A stretch of 64,000 nt of DNA from Parvibaculum sp. (GCA_019635965.1 JAHBYK010000004.1:1-64000), one strand, 5' to 3'; positions 40,085 through 49,578 are shown, counted from the first letter of the stretch. Notes: generated by a model not told the origin, from the letters alone. Numbers and translations are program-made.

Positions 40085-40975
40085 ATGGCGGCAATCGGAT
40101 TTATCGGGCTCGGCAATATGGGCGGCCCCATGGCGCGCAATCTCGTCAAGGCGGGGCACACGCTCAAGGTGTTCGACCTGTCGTCATCGGCAGTCGAGGC
40201 CTTGGTTGCGGCAGGTGCCACCAAGGCGGCAACCGCAAGCGACGCGGCCCGTGACGTCGAGTTCGTGGTGACGATGCTTCCAGCAGGCGAGCATGTCCGC
40301 TCGGTCTATCTGGGCGAGAATGGGCTGATCGCGGCGGCGCGCAAGGGGACGCTCTTTATTGACAGCTCTACCATCGACATTCCGTCCGCCCGTGAGACGA
40401 TCTCCGCGGCGGAAAATGCGGGCATGATGATGGTCGATGCGCCGGTGTCCGGCGGCGTCGGTGGTGCGGAGGCAGGCACGCTCACCTTCATGGTAGGCGG
40501 TTCCGGTGAGGCTTTCGCCAAAGCAAGGCCCGTTCTTGAAAAAATGGGCAAGAACATCTTTCACGCAGGTGCGGCGGGGAACGGACAGGTTGCCAAGGTC
40601 TGCAACAACATGATCCTCGGCATTTCGATGATCGCGGTGTCCGAAGCCTTCGTGCTCGGCGAGAAGCTCGGTCTTGATGCTCAGACGCTGTTCAATATCT
40701 CGTCCACGGCGTCCGGCCAGTGCTGGGCGATGACCTCTTATTGCCCCGTGCCGGGTCCGGTTCCTACTTCGCCCGCAAACCGCAATTACCAGCCCGGCTT
40801 CACGGCGGGCATGATGCTCAAGGACCTTCGGCTCGCTCAGGATGCATCCAAAACGGCCCGGTCTCCCATTCCGCTCGGGGCGCAGGCCGCTCAGCTTTAC
40901 GCGCTTATGGAGGCGGCCGGTGAGGAAAATGTCGATTTTTCCGGCGTTATCAAGCTCGTCCGGGGCGAACTCTGA
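40085..40975 (+). CDS. mmsB: 3-hydroxyisobutyrate dehydrogenase
   Basis: NAD-dependent oxidation of 3-hydroxyisobutyrate to methylmalonate semialdehyde. The 296 residues show GFIGLGNMGGPMARNLVKAG, VDAPVSGGVGGAEAG, the catalytic Lys in GNGQVAKVCNNM, and the MmsB-specific STASGQCWAM and PVPGPVP segments with PGFTAGMMLKDLRLA. Third gene of the valine set, 22 bases after the hydrolase. The next enzyme, MmsA, is not in this window. Confidence 0.95.
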   Translation: MAAIGFIGLGNMGGPMARNLVKAGHTLKVFDLSSSAVEALVAAGATKAATASDAARDVEFVVTMLPAGEHVRSVYLGENGLIAAARKGTLFIDSSTIDIPSARETISAAENAGMMMVDAPVSGGVGGAEAGTLTFMVGGSGEAFAKARPVLEKMGKNIFHAGAAGNGQVAKVCNNMILGISMIAVSEAFVLGEKLGLDAQTLFNISSTASGQCWAMTSYCPVPGPVPTSPANRNYQPGFTAGMMLKDLRLAQDASKTARSPIPLGAQAAQLYALMEAAGEENVDFSGVIKLVRGEL

Positions 40976-41117
40976 TTTCCATTTAACTGCCTCGACTTGG
41001 ACAGCAAGCCGGAGCGTTTAAGGGCTCGTTAGCAACCCATTGGGTAAAGTGCGCATTCGCGGGACAGAAAGTGCCGTGAGTGTGCGATCCGTTGCGAGCC
41101 AGAGGTCAGGATTTCAA

Positions 41118-41630
41118 ATGGGTATGACCAACGTCAAGCGAGAGCCCGATGTCCAGGAACAGGATGATCCGGGCCGCAAACAGGCCTATCTCGAAGCGCT
41201 GACCTATGTCGAGCGTCTCCACCGGCGTCTGCTGGACGTCATCAAGGATGAGCTTGACCGTATCGATTGCACCGAGATCAACAGTGTGCAGGCGCTGCTG
41301 CTGTTCAATATCGGCGATTCCGAAATGACGGCGGGTGAGCTGCGCACGCGCGGTCACTATCTCGGCTCCAATGTTTCCTACAATCTCAAGAAGCTTGTCG
41401 AAGCCGGCTATATCCACCATCAGCGTTCACGCTCCGACCGCCGCTCCGTGCGTGTCCGTCTGACGGACAAGGGCCGCGCGATCTGTGCGGCGATCGACGA
41501 GGTTTACAAGAAGCATTGCGGCATGCTCGCAAGCGTTGGCGATATTTCGGTCGAAGAATTGCGCCAGACGAATGCGACGCTGTTCAAGCTCGAACGCTTC
41601 TGGACCGACCAGATCCGCTACCGTCTCTGA
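41118..41630 (+). CDS. ldtR: MarR-like winged-helix regulator, LdtR type
   Basis: A 170-residue regulator. LEALTYVERLHRRLLDVIKDELDR is the dimer helix, EMTAGELRTRGHYLGSNVSYNLKKLVEAGYI the recognition region, and RSRSDRRSVRVRL the wing. LdtR of Liberibacter and Sinorhizobium has this pattern and controls the neighbouring L,D-transpeptidase, which is exactly the next gene here. The frame runs to 41040, but AGGA at 41108-41111 supports the ATG at 41118. A perfect ACCCA-T-TGGGT palindrome lies upstream at 41035-41045. Confidence 0.85.
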   Translation: MGMTNVKREPDVQEQDDPGRKQAYLEALTYVERLHRRLLDVIKDELDRIDCTEINSVQALLLFNIGDSEMTAGELRTRGHYLGSNVSYNLKKLVEAGYIHHQRSRSDRRSVRVRLTDKGRAICAAIDEVYKKHCGMLASVGDISVEELRQTNATLFKLERFWTDQIRYRL

Positions 41631-41836
41631 TTTCGGGAGTGCCGCCAGCGAGTCCCCATTCCGCCTTGGCCGGGCACGGATCCCCAAATTCGCAAGAGCA
41701 GCACGAGAGTTGCAGAAACGTCACTGATAGGCTTCGTCTGACCTGTTCCGGGCCGGACGTCGCCGGGTTTTCATCCCGTATGTGATGGGTTTCATGGCAA
41801 TCTGTCTGCTAATCGAGGCAAATTTCCTCAAATTGT

Positions 41837-41854
41837 CCCAAAATGGTATTTGGG
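41837..41854. promoter_or_regulatory. inverted repeat upstream of the L,D-transpeptidase, candidate LdtR site
   Basis: CCCAAA (41837-41842), six bases, TTTGGG (41849-41854), ending 49 bases before the GTG start. The 273-base gap between ldtR and this gene is otherwise AT-richer than its surroundings and holds no other gene I can support. Confidence 0.4.
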
Positions 41855-41903
41855 GCATGAGGCAATGGCCGGCGATTTCGGGCATGGATACGGGCGGGAA
41901 ACG

Positions 41904-43199
41904 GTGAGTACACGAATTTCCAGAGCAATGGCTGTTTCGGTGATGGTGGCTATTGCAATGTTTGCCGGCCTTACCGCCGGGTCGAACGCCCTTGCCGAGA
42001 CGAGGCCCGCAACGGGATATGGACAAGACCAGACTCATTGGGTCGATCCATGGCAGGCGACCGGCGACAGTCAGGCCCAGGAAGTTGCGGTAGCTGCACG
42101 CCATACGGCCGTGCCGACCATCGGCGCGCACACCGTTACCCCCATCACGAAGGCGATCGAGAAATATCGCGAAATCACTCGCTCGGGAGGTTGGGGTTAT
42201 GTCCCGTCGGGCGAACGGCTGGAACTCGGTGTGCGTGACGCGCGCGTTGGCAAGGTGCGCGAGCGGCTGATGGCGGAAGGGGGTGTTGCCGATTCACAGG
42301 GTGATCCGCATCTCTATGACGCCGAACTGGAAGAAGCCGTGAGGGCTTTCCAGCGCCGTAATGGCCTCGATCCCGATGGCATTGTCGGCAGGCGGACGAT
42401 TGCGGCAATGAATGTAGCCGCAAAGACGCGCCTGCGGCAGCTCGAACTGAATCAGCAACGCATCGAAGCTTTGGCACCCAAGCTCGAGGGCCGCTATATC
42501 CTTGTGAACATCGCGGGACAGGAGGTCGAGGCGGTAAACAATGGCCGCGTCGAATTTCACGAGCGCGTGATCGTCGGCACGCAGGCACGGCAGACACCGG
42601 AAATTAGCAGCAAGGTCACCTCGATCACCTTCAATCCCTACTGGTATGTGCCGAAGTCCATAGCCATGGCGGACATGCTACCCAAGATTCGTGCGAACCC
42701 GGATTATCTGCGGCGGCAGGGTATCCGCGTCATGCAAGGCTGGGCCGACAATATTCGAGAGCTCGATCCATCGACGATCGACTGGTCGAATCCGCGGATC
42801 AATGAGGCTTATTATCTGCGGCAGGATCCGGGCCCGTGGAATTCTCTTGGCACGCTCAAGATCAATTTCCCCAACAATGATGCGATCTTTCTTCACGACA
42901 CACCGACGCAAACATTGTTCGGCCGGCAGGAGCGCAATTTCAGTTCCGGGTGCGTCCGTGTCCAGAATGTCGCTGGGCTGGTCACATGGATCATGGAAGC
43001 TCAGGGGCCCGACTGGGACGCTTCGCGCGTGGCGTCAATGGTCGCGTCGGGGCAGTTCCGCAATGTGCATCTGGCCTCGACGGTGCCGATCTTTCTCGTT
43101 TATCTGACAGCCTGGGTCGACGCGGATGGTGTCGTACAATTCCGCGACGATGTGTATGCTCGCGACGGCGGTGTGAATACGACCGCTCTAAGCAACTAG
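41904..43199 (+). CDS. L,D-transpeptidase (YcbB/YkuD family)
   Basis: Periplasmic enzyme that forms 3-3 crosslinks in peptidoglycan or attaches proteins to it. With the GTG at 41904 the protein is 431 residues and starts with a signal peptide (STRISRAMAVSVMVAIAMF, ending near NALA). A peptidoglycan-binding domain follows (LEEAVRAFQRRNGLDPDG). The catalytic YkuD domain has FLHDTPTQTLF and SSGCVRVQN with the nucleophile Cys. TTG at 41850 and ATG at 41865 are also open but add residues before the signal peptide. Confidence 0.88.
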   Translation: MSTRISRAMAVSVMVAIAMFAGLTAGSNALAETRPATGYGQDQTHWVDPWQATGDSQAQEVAVAARHTAVPTIGAHTVTPITKAIEKYREITRSGGWGYVPSGERLELGVRDARVGKVRERLMAEGGVADSQGDPHLYDAELEEAVRAFQRRNGLDPDGIVGRRTIAAMNVAAKTRLRQLELNQQRIEALAPKLEGRYILVNIAGQEVEAVNNGRVEFHERVIVGTQARQTPEISSKVTSITFNPYWYVPKSIAMADMLPKIRANPDYLRRQGIRVMQGWADNIRELDPSTIDWSNPRINEAYYLRQDPGPWNSLGTLKINFPNNDAIFLHDTPTQTLFGRQERNFSSGCVRVQNVAGLVTWIMEAQGPDWDASRVASMVASGQFRNVHLASTVPIFLVYLTAWVDADGVVQFRDDVYARDGGVNTTALSN

Positions 43200-43220
43200 G
43201 CACCCCAGGCGGGCAGATCC

Positions 43221-43994
43221 ATGCGTCCGGCGAAGTTTCCCTATCTCGAACATGACGGGCTGCTTGCATTTGCGCATCGCGGTGGTGCAGGGGCGTGGCC
43301 CGAGAATTCGATGCCAGCCTTTCAGGGGGCCGTCGATCTGGGCTACCGGTATATCGAAACCGATGTTCATGCCACGCGGGACGGCGTGTTGCTGGCCTTT
43401 CACGACGACCATCTGGACCGTGTGACGGACAGCAGCGGCTGTATCGCCGAAATGGATTATGCCGATGTGAAGAGGGCCCGGATTGCGGGCAGAGAGCCCA
43501 TCCCGTTGATGGCGGAATTGCTTTCGTCGTGGCCGGACCTTCGTATCAATATCGACCCCAAGCGCGACAACGCCGCTGCGCCTCTCATAAAACTTCTGAA
43601 GGATTCAGGTGCCGTCGAGCGGGTTTGTGTGAACTCCTTTTCAGGGCGCCGTACGGCCGGTATCCGGGAAGCCTTGGGGCCTCGTCTCTGCACCGGTATG
43701 GGGCCGCTCTCCACCGGCCGCCTGCGGTTTGCCAGCTGGGCGGGGCCGGCCGGCTTTCTGTTCGGGGGCTTCGTCGAGGGCTGCGCCCAGATTCCGCTTT
43801 CGCAATATGGCATTACGCTCGTCGATAGCAGACTGGTGGCAAAGGCGCATGAGCTGGGGCTGCAGGTGCATGTCTGGACCATAGACGATGAGGCAGAGAT
43901 GCGCCGCCTCGCCGATCTCGGCGTCGATGGCATCATGACGGACGAACCGGCGCTTTTGCGAGCGGTTCTCATTGAAAAGGGCCTTTGGGCCTAG
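43221..43994 (+). CDS. glycerophosphodiester phosphodiesterase
   Basis: Hydrolyses glycerophosphodiesters to glycerol 3-phosphate and an alcohol. The TIM barrel of 257 residues shows FAHRGGAGAWPENSMPAF (the HRG and EN catalytic motif), IETDVHATRDGVLLAFHDDHLDR with the metal-binding Glu, Asp and His, LRINIDPK, and the end HVWTIDDEAEMRRLADLGVDGIMTDEP. There is no signal peptide, so it is cytoplasmic. It is 21 bases after the transpeptidase. Confidence 0.92.
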   Translation: MRPAKFPYLEHDGLLAFAHRGGAGAWPENSMPAFQGAVDLGYRYIETDVHATRDGVLLAFHDDHLDRVTDSSGCIAEMDYADVKRARIAGREPIPLMAELLSSWPDLRINIDPKRDNAAAPLIKLLKDSGAVERVCVNSFSGRRTAGIREALGPRLCTGMGPLSTGRLRFASWAGPAGFLFGGFVEGCAQIPLSQYGITLVDSRLVAKAHELGLQVHVWTIDDEAEMRRLADLGVDGIMTDEPALLRAVLIEKGLWA

Positions 43995-44070
43995 CGCATC
44001 CTCTTTCTATATCCCATGTCTATTCTGCGACAATTCGCGGCTGGCGAGGCTGTGGATGGGCGCTAAGGTA

Positions 44071-44106
44071 TGCTAGAATCAACAAAAAGCCGGTCGAACC
44101 GGTTCG
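44071..44106 (+). promoter_or_regulatory. extended -10 promoter and perfect palindrome before hemA
   Basis: TG-C-TAGAAT at 44071-44079 is an extended -10 element. The 12-base perfect palindrome CGAACCGGTTCG (44095-44106) lies about 10-20 bases into the expected transcript and 15 bases before the ATG. No FNR-type TTGAT-N4-ATCAA site is seen. Confidence 0.45.
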
Positions 44107-44121
44107 CAGGACAGGAACGAT

Positions 44122-45333
44122 ATGGACTACCAGCGGAAACTGAGCGAGGCGCTTCGGGCGGTCAAGGATGAAGGGCGCTATCGGGTGTTTGCCGATATCG
44201 TGCGCCACCGCGGCTCGTTTCCGCGTGCGACGTTCCACACGCCTGAAGGGACCAGGGATATCGTTGTCTGGTGTTCCAACGATTACCTCGGCATGGGGCA
44301 GCATCCGGCGGTTCTTGAGGCGATGCACAATGCCATCGACACGGTGGGGGCGGGCTCCGGCGGGACCCGCAACATTTCCGGCACGACGCATTATCACGTC
44401 GAGCTGGAGCGCGAGATTGCCGATCTGCACCGTAAAGAGGCGGCTCTGCTTTTCACGTCCGGCTATGCCGCGAATGACGCGACGCTTTCGACACTGGCGC
44501 GCATCCTTGGCGATTGCGTGATTATCTCCGATGAGATGAATCATGCCTCGATGATCGAGGGGATCAGGCGTGGTGGCGGGCCGAAGCGTCTGTGGAAACA
44601 TAATGATCTCGCGCATCTCGAAGAATTGCTGAGTTCGATCGATCCGGCCCAGCCGAAGATTGTTGCCTTTGAGTCCGTCTATTCGATGGATGGCGACATC
44701 GCACCCATCGGCGCCATTTGCGATCTTGCGCGCAAATACGGTGCGCTGACCTATCTCGATGAAGTTCATGCGGTCGGACTGTACGGTCCGCGCGGGGGCG
44801 GTATTGCCGAACGCGATGGCGTGCTCGACAAGGTCGATATCATCGAGGGAACTCTTGCGAAGGGCTTCGGCGTTATGGGCGGCTATATCGCAGCATCCGC
44901 CGATCTCGTTGACGTTGTTCGTTCCTATGCGCCCGGCTTCATTTTCTCGACGTCGCTTTCGCCGGTACTTGTGGCAGGTGTTCTGGCGGCGGTTCGCCAT
45001 CTCAAGGTGAGCTCGGTCGAGCGGGAGCAGCATCAGGAGCGCGCAGCGACTCTGCGTCAGATGATGGCGGATGCCGGGTTGCCGGTGATGTGGTGTGAAA
45101 GCCATATCGTACCGGTCATGGTCGGCGATCCGGTTGTGTGCAAGCAGGTCAGCGATGAACTGCTCAATGACTATGGCATTTATGTCCAGCCGATCAATTA
45201 TCCGACCGTGCCGCGCGGTACGGAGCGGCTTCGCTTCACGCCCTGTCCGGTTCATACCGATGACATGATGCGTGATCTCGTTACGGCGCTCGATCAGGTC
45301 TGGACGCGCCGCAAGATCCGGCGTGCCGCCTGA
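44122..45333 (+). CDS. hemA: 5-aminolevulinate synthase
   Basis: Condenses glycine and succinyl-CoA to ALA, the C4 route to heme that marks alphaproteobacteria. The 403 residues contain [49 protein letters not shown] and the PLP-binding Lys247 in [38 protein letters not shown] near the end is specific to ALA synthase among alpha-oxoamine synthases. Confidence 0.97.
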   Translation: MDYQRKLSEALRAVKDEGRYRVFADIVRHRGSFPRATFHTPEGTRDIVVWCSNDYLGMGQHPAVLEAMHNAIDTVGAGSGGTRNISGTTHYHVELEREIADLHRKEAALLFTSGYAANDATLSTLARILGDCVIISDEMNHASMIEGIRRGGGPKRLWKHNDLAHLEELLSSIDPAQPKIVAFESVYSMDGDIAPIGAICDLARKYGALTYLDEVHAVGLYGPRGGGIAERDGVLDKVDIIEGTLAKGFGVMGGYIAASADLVDVVRSYAPGFIFSTSLSPVLVAGVLAAVRHLKVSSVEREQHQERAATLRQMMADAGLPVMWCESHIVPVMVGDPVVCKQVSDELLNDYGIYVQPINYPTVPRGTERLRFTPCPVHTDDMMRDLVTALDQVWTRRKIRRAA

Positions 45334-45361
45334 CGCTCGTCACAGGGGCAGGCAGCCGCCA

Positions 45362-45616
45362 GTGGATCGCGGCGGCCGCGAGGTAATATTCGAATATATT
45401 CCGGTGGGAACTAGCGTGAAGGTAACGGTCGTCGACGTTGCCACCGCAGTTGAGGTTTCCATCATCGGGCCGTCGAGTGCGGCCCAGAGCGAGCTGGAAA
45501 ACCTGGCGCTCCGCAAGCTCAGATATGTGCTCGAAAAGAATGGCGAAGGAAAAAAGCCCGAACCTCCCGACCCTGATACGGGGCCTGGGACGGGTAGGGG
45601 CGGCATTATCGTCTGA
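45362..45616 (+). CDS. small protein, DUF6898-like
   Basis: An 84-residue protein read from a GTG start 28 bases after hemA. EVIFEYIPVGTSVKVTVVDVATAVEVSIIGPSSAAQSELENLALRKLRYVLEK is a compact beta-sheet plus helix domain that I recall as DUF6898, found in alphaproteobacteria. The Pro/Gly tail is variable. Function unknown. Convergent with mucR, two bases apart. Confidence 0.7.
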   Translation: MDRGGREVIFEYIPVGTSVKVTVVDVATAVEVSIIGPSSAAQSELENLALRKLRYVLEKNGEGKKPEPPDPDTGPGTGRGGIIV

Positions 45617-45618
45617 AA

Positions 45619-46068
45619 TCAGGTTTTCTTCTTGCGCGGACGTGCCGGCGAAGACGGCACTCGACCGAGGCCGATCTGCTTTGCGAGCTTTGAACGCTGG
45701 GCCGCATAGTTGGGCGCAACCATCGGATAGTCGTGCGGAAGTCCCCATCGGGCACGGTATTCCTCAGGCGTCAGGCCATATTGCGAACGAAGATACCGCT
45801 TGAGCATTTTGAGCTTCTTGCCGTCTTCGAGGCAAATGATGTAGTCGGCCGTCACCGATTTTTTTACCGGCACGGCCGGGACGAGGTCCGACTCCCGGGC
45901 GCCGGGGGCCTGCTCAAGTCCGGTCAGCGTCGCATGAACCGTTCGTATCATGCCCGGAAGGTCGTTGGCGGCCATGGGGTTGTTGCTGACATAGGCAGCA
46001 ACGATTTCGGTCGCTAGACGAAGTATTTCGGTTGTACCCGTAGCAGCCGAAGTTTTGGTGTCGTTCAT
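45619..46068 (-). CDS. mucR: MucR/Ros family transcriptional regulator lacking both zinc histidines
   Basis: A 149-residue H-NS-like regulator. The N-terminal part (EILRLATEIVAAYVSNN) is the oligomerisation helix, and the C-terminal domain shows TADYIICLEDGKKLKMLKRYL, GLTPEEYRARWGLP and YPMVAPNYAAQRS. Where Ros and most MucR have Cys-x2-Cys/Asp with two His (RHL...HH), this protein has RYLRSQY, so Tyr and Gln/Tyr replace both histidines. The tail is Lys/Arg-rich (RPRKKKT). It likely binds AT-rich DNA, including its own upstream region. Confidence 0.85.
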   Translation of the reverse strand: MNDTKTSAATGTTEILRLATEIVAAYVSNNPMAANDLPGMIRTVHATLTGLEQAPGARESDLVPAVPVKKSVTADYIICLEDGKKLKMLKRYLRSQYGLTPEEYRARWGLPHDYPMVAPNYAAQRSKLAKQIGLGRVPSSPARPRKKKT

Positions 46069-46544
46069 TTCGACTTGATGCCTGACCGAATATGGAAAGC
46101 GCGCTTCGCGGCGCTTCCAATTACAAATTTCCAGCGCGGTATAGCGCCTTTAATTATGAATATCAAGATTATCGTCCAGATGGTTGCATGTTTAAACCAT
46201 TCGGAACCAAGGTGAATCAATTAAATCCAAGTTGAGCGCAAAGATGAACAGCTGGCCCCGCCAAGTAAATTCTCCGTTTCGTGCCGCTGTTACATTGAAT
46301 TCACCTAGAATAGTTTAGGTGGCGCGGCTGGGCTGGGCCGGACGAACATCAAGCAGGCCCGCCAGGTTTCCCGGCCGCGGCGTTAATAAACTTGCCGCGA
46401 CGCTTTGTGGCGAATTGGCGGTGACTGACGAGATGTGGTATCAAGCCGCCTTCGAAGGGGATATGGCACGGCTTGGCGCGCGTGATGCCGCGACGGGTTC
46501 TTTGCCGCCCCAGTAAGTCCGAACAGCAATGAAAAGGTAGGTTT
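46069..46544. other. 476-base intergenic region between mucR and glyA
   Basis: No gene is supported. The left two-thirds (to about 46320) is AT-rich for this genome and probably holds both promoters. Inverted repeats are: a hairpin-like TGGAA-GCGC pair around 46090-46120 in the mucR leader; ATGGTT (46180-46185) with AACCAT (46195-46200); CACCTA (46302-46307) with TAGGTG (46316-46321). The last pair flanks a TAGAAT (46306-46311) that could be the glyA -10. The GC-rich remainder would be a glyA leader of about 220 bases. A 65-codon frame at 46319-46516 is not convincing. No glycine riboswitch was recognised. Confidence 0.5.
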
Positions 46545-47861
46545 ATGTCGCTAAGCGATGCCGCCGCCCGGCAGGGTAGTTTCGACGGCTTTTTCACGGA
46601 CGGCCTTGCCAAAAGCGATCCGGACATTCTGGCTGCGATCGAAAAGGAACTCGGGCGCCAGCAGAATGAAATCGAGCTGATCGCTTCCGAAAATATCGTG
46701 TCCCGCGCCGTTCTCGAGGCGCAGGGTTCGATCATGACCAACAAATATGCCGAGGGCTATCCGGGCAAACGCTACTACGGCGGCTGCGAATTCGTCGATA
46801 TTGCGGAAAATCTTGCCATTGAGCGGGCAAAGAAGCTCTTTGGCTGTTCGTTCGCCAATGTGCAGCCAAATTCCGGCTCGCAGGCCAACCAGGGCGTTAT
46901 GATGGCGCTGCTGAAGCCGGGCGATACAATCATGGGCATGAGCCTCGCAGCCGGTGGCCATCTCACGCATGGTGCAGCGCCTAACCAGTCGGGTAAATGG
47001 TTCAATGCGGTGCAGTATGGAGTGCGCCAGCAGGACCATCTCATCGACATGGATGAAGTGGCAAGCCTCGCCAAAGAGCACAAGCCGAAGATGATCATCG
47101 CAGGCGGCTCCGCCTATCCGCGCGTGATCGACTTCAAGGCGTTTCGAGAAATCGCAGATAGCGTCGGCGCGCTCCTGATGGTGGACATGGCGCATTTTGC
47201 CGGCCTTGTCGCGGGCGGTGCACATCCGAGCCCGCTTCCCTATGCCGATGTCGTGACGACGACCACGCACAAGACTTTGCGCGGTCCGCGCGGCGGCATG
47301 ATCCTTTCGAATAACGAGGACATCGGCAAGAAGATCAATTCGGCGATCTTTCCGGGGATTCAGGGCGGACCGCTGATGCATGTCATAGCAGCCAAGGCTG
47401 TTGCCTTTGGCGAGGCGTTGCGCCCCGAGTTCAAGGCATATGCACAATCCGTCGTGGACAATGCGCGTACGCTTGCATCGACGCTCGTCGATGGCGGCGC
47501 AGCGATCGTGTCGGGCGGGACCGATACGCATCTGATGCTGGTCGATCTGCGGCCAAAGAAGCTGACGGGCAAGGTCGCGGAAGCGGCGCTTGAGCGCGCG
47601 CATATCACCTGCAACAAGAACGGTATTCCGTTCGATCCGGAAAAACCGACGATCACCTCGGGAGTGCGTCTCGGTACGCCAGCCGGGACGACGCGGGGAT
47701 TCGGCAAGGCGGAATTTGCAACGGTCGGCAAACTCATCACGGAGGTGCTCGATGGGCTTGCCAGGAACGGCGAAGAAAACAATACCGACGTGGAAGCGGG
47801 GGTGCGCGAACGGGTGATCGGACTCTGCCGCCGCTTTCCGATCTATGGCGGTCCGAAATAA
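46545..47861 (+). CDS. glyA: serine hydroxymethyltransferase
   Basis: Interconverts serine and glycine with tetrahydrofolate, the main one-carbon source. The 438 residues include [49 protein letters not shown], and the PLP Lys243 in [15 protein letters not shown] short N-terminal extension of about 15 residues precedes the usual start. Followed by nrdR after 45 bases, a common arrangement. Confidence 0.97.
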   Translation: MSLSDAAARQGSFDGFFTDGLAKSDPDILAAIEKELGRQQNEIELIASENIVSRAVLEAQGSIMTNKYAEGYPGKRYYGGCEFVDIAENLAIERAKKLFGCSFANVQPNSGSQANQGVMMALLKPGDTIMGMSLAAGGHLTHGAAPNQSGKWFNAVQYGVRQQDHLIDMDEVASLAKEHKPKMIIAGGSAYPRVIDFKAFREIADSVGALLMVDMAHFAGLVAGGAHPSPLPYADVVTTTTHKTLRGPRGGMILSNNEDIGKKINSAIFPGIQGGPLMHVIAAKAVAFGEALRPEFKAYAQSVVDNARTLASTLVDGGAAIVSGGTDTHLMLVDLRPKKLTGKVAEAALERAHITCNKNGIPFDPEKPTITSGVRLGTPAGTTRGFGKAEFATVGKLITEVLDGLARNGEENNTDVEAGVRERVIGLCRRFPIYGGPK

Positions 47862-47906
47862 GCGACGGGCCTTTGAGGGGCTGAAATTCGAGGGGGCTGA
47901 CGGCGC

Positions 47907-48392
47907 ATGCGTTGTCCATATTGCGGTAACGAAGACACGCAGGTGAAGGACTCGCGTCCCACCGAAGACAATACGGCAATCCGCAGGCGGCGCTTCTGCA
48001 CGGCTTGCGGCGGCCGGTTCACCACCTTTGAGCGGGTGCAGCTCCGCGAGCTGACGATCATCAAATCGAGCGGGCGCCGGGTACCATTCGACCGGGATAA
48101 ACTCATGCGTTCCGTGCAAGTAGCCATGCGCAAACGCCCGGTTGAGCAGGAACGCATTGAGCGTATGGTGAGCGGCATTGTAAGGCGGCTTGAGAGCATG
48201 GGAGAGAGCGAAATCCCGTCCTCGGTGATCGGCAAGCTGGTCATGGAGGGCCTGAGTTCTCTCGACGCCGTTGCCTATGTCAGGTTTGCGTCGGTTTACC
48301 GGAACTTCCGCGAGGCCAAGGATTTCGAGGATATTCTTGGCGAGCTCAGTGGACCGGTAGGCTCGATCCGCGACGAAGACGACGACCGATAG
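47907..48392 (+). CDS. nrdR: transcriptional repressor NrdR
   Basis: Represses ribonucleotide reductase genes in response to dATP/ATP. The zinc ribbon [18 protein letters not shown] and [16 protein letters not shown] has both Cys pairs, and the ATP-cone domain (about 49-139) has [16 protein letters not shown]. The 161 residues are the family length. No NrdR box was looked for beyond this window. Confidence 0.96.
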   Translation: MRCPYCGNEDTQVKDSRPTEDNTAIRRRRFCTACGGRFTTFERVQLRELTIIKSSGRRVPFDRDKLMRSVQVAMRKRPVEQERIERMVSGIVRRLESMGESEIPSSVIGKLVMEGLSSLDAVAYVRFASVYRNFREAKDFEDILGELSGPVGSIRDEDDDR

Positions 48393-48454
48393 GCCTCTCC
48401 TCAGCCCTGTCTTGTTCCAGGTGCGGGGCCTGATGACAGGAATGAAGCGCGGCC

Positions 48455-49576
48455 ATGACAGTCCGGCCCTACGACACACGGTTCATGAAGATGGCGCTTG
48501 CGTTGGCCGAGCGTGGCTTGGGCCAGGTTGCGCCCAATCCGGCGGTCGGATGTGTGATCGTACAAGAGGGCCCCGACGGGCCGAGGGTGGTCGGCCGCGG
48601 TTTTACGCAGGCAGGCGGCCGGCCTCATGCCGAGACTGAGGCGCTGAAGCGCGCAGGCGATCTGGCGCGCGGCGCTACCGCCTATGTGAGCCTTGAGCCC
48701 TGTTCACATCACGGTAAGACCGGACCTTGTGCCGATGCCCTCATGGAAGCCGGGGTTGCGCGTGTTGTCGGAGCGATCGCCGATCCGAACCCGGAGGTGG
48801 CGGGGCGAGGATTTGCGCGGCTGCAGGCGGCAGGTATCGATGTCACCGAGAATGTCTGCGCGGCGGACGCGCAGTTTCTGAATCAGGGGTTCTTTCTGAC
48901 CATGTCGGAGCGCCGGCCGCTGGTCACTCTCAAGATCGCCAGTTCGCTCGATGGGCGGACGGCGACCCATGAAGGTCAAAGCAAGTGGATCACGGGGGAG
49001 GCTTCCCGTGCGCGTGGACACCTGCTGCGTGCCACGCATGACGCGATTATGGTCGGCAGCGCTACCGCCATCGTCGATGACCCGGAGCTGACCTGCCGCT
49101 TGCCGGGACTTGGCGAGCGGTCCCCCATACGCATTGTCGCCGATGGACGGTTGCGATTGCCGCTGACGTCCAAGCTCGTGCGCGAAGCGCACAAGGCGCC
49201 CCTTTGGATACTCACCTTGCCGAATGGCGATAGCGCAAGACGCAGCGCATTCGAGGAATGCGGTGCCGTTCTGATCGATGTCGAGCCGGGTGACGGTGGC
49301 CTGATGGATATGCGCGCCGCACTGGGGCAGATATCAGCGCGTGGCGTTACGCGCGTGCTTGTCGAGGGTGGTGCGCGCCTTGCCGCATCGCTGATGCGCG
49401 ACCGGCTGGTCGATCGTATCGAGTGGTTCCAGGCGGCGAAGCTGATCGGTGGTGACGGCTATCCGGCGATCGCGGGTCTCGGCATCAAGCATGTCGATGG
49501 TGCGCCGTCATTCGTGCTGCGCGAGGTATTGCGCGCCGGGCCGGATACGGTATCGAGTTATGTGAGGAGTGCCTGA
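48455..49576 (+). CDS. ribD: bifunctional pyrimidine deaminase/reductase RibD
   Basis: Carries out two riboflavin steps: deamination, then reduction of the pyrimidine intermediate. The deaminase domain (to about 145) has GRPHAETEALKRAG and SLEPCSHHGKTGPC with the zinc His and two Cys. The reductase domain follows (about 150-370) with LKIASSLDGRTATHEGQSKWIT and VLVEGGARLAASL. The 373 residues are standard. Starts the rib operon, with ribE only 2 bases away. Confidence 0.95.
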   Translation: MTVRPYDTRFMKMALALAERGLGQVAPNPAVGCVIVQEGPDGPRVVGRGFTQAGGRPHAETEALKRAGDLARGATAYVSLEPCSHHGKTGPCADALMEAGVARVVGAIADPNPEVAGRGFARLQAAGIDVTENVCAADAQFLNQGFFLTMSERRPLVTLKIASSLDGRTATHEGQSKWITGEASRARGHLLRATHDAIMVGSATAIVDDPELTCRLPGLGERSPIRIVADGRLRLPLTSKLVREAHKAPLWILTLPNGDSARRSAFEECGAVLIDVEPGDGGLMDMRAALGQISARGVTRVLVEGGARLAASLMRDRLVDRIEWFQAAKLIGGDGYPAIAGLGIKHVDGAPSFVLREVLRAGPDTVSSYVRSA

Positions 49577-49578
49577 CC

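Noticed and set aside
46319-46516. 65-codon frame upstream of glyA
   Set aside because: GTG start without a Shine-Dalgarno, no recognisable protein features, and it sits where a glyA leader is expected.
48393-48454. Possible FMN riboswitch before ribD
   Set aside because: The 62-base gap is too short, and the conserved FMN aptamer segments are not present there or elsewhere in the rib operon.
46551-48479. 642-codon minus-strand frame opposite glyA, nrdR and the ribD start
   Set aside because: Crosses three certain genes on the other strand and has no recognisable domain.
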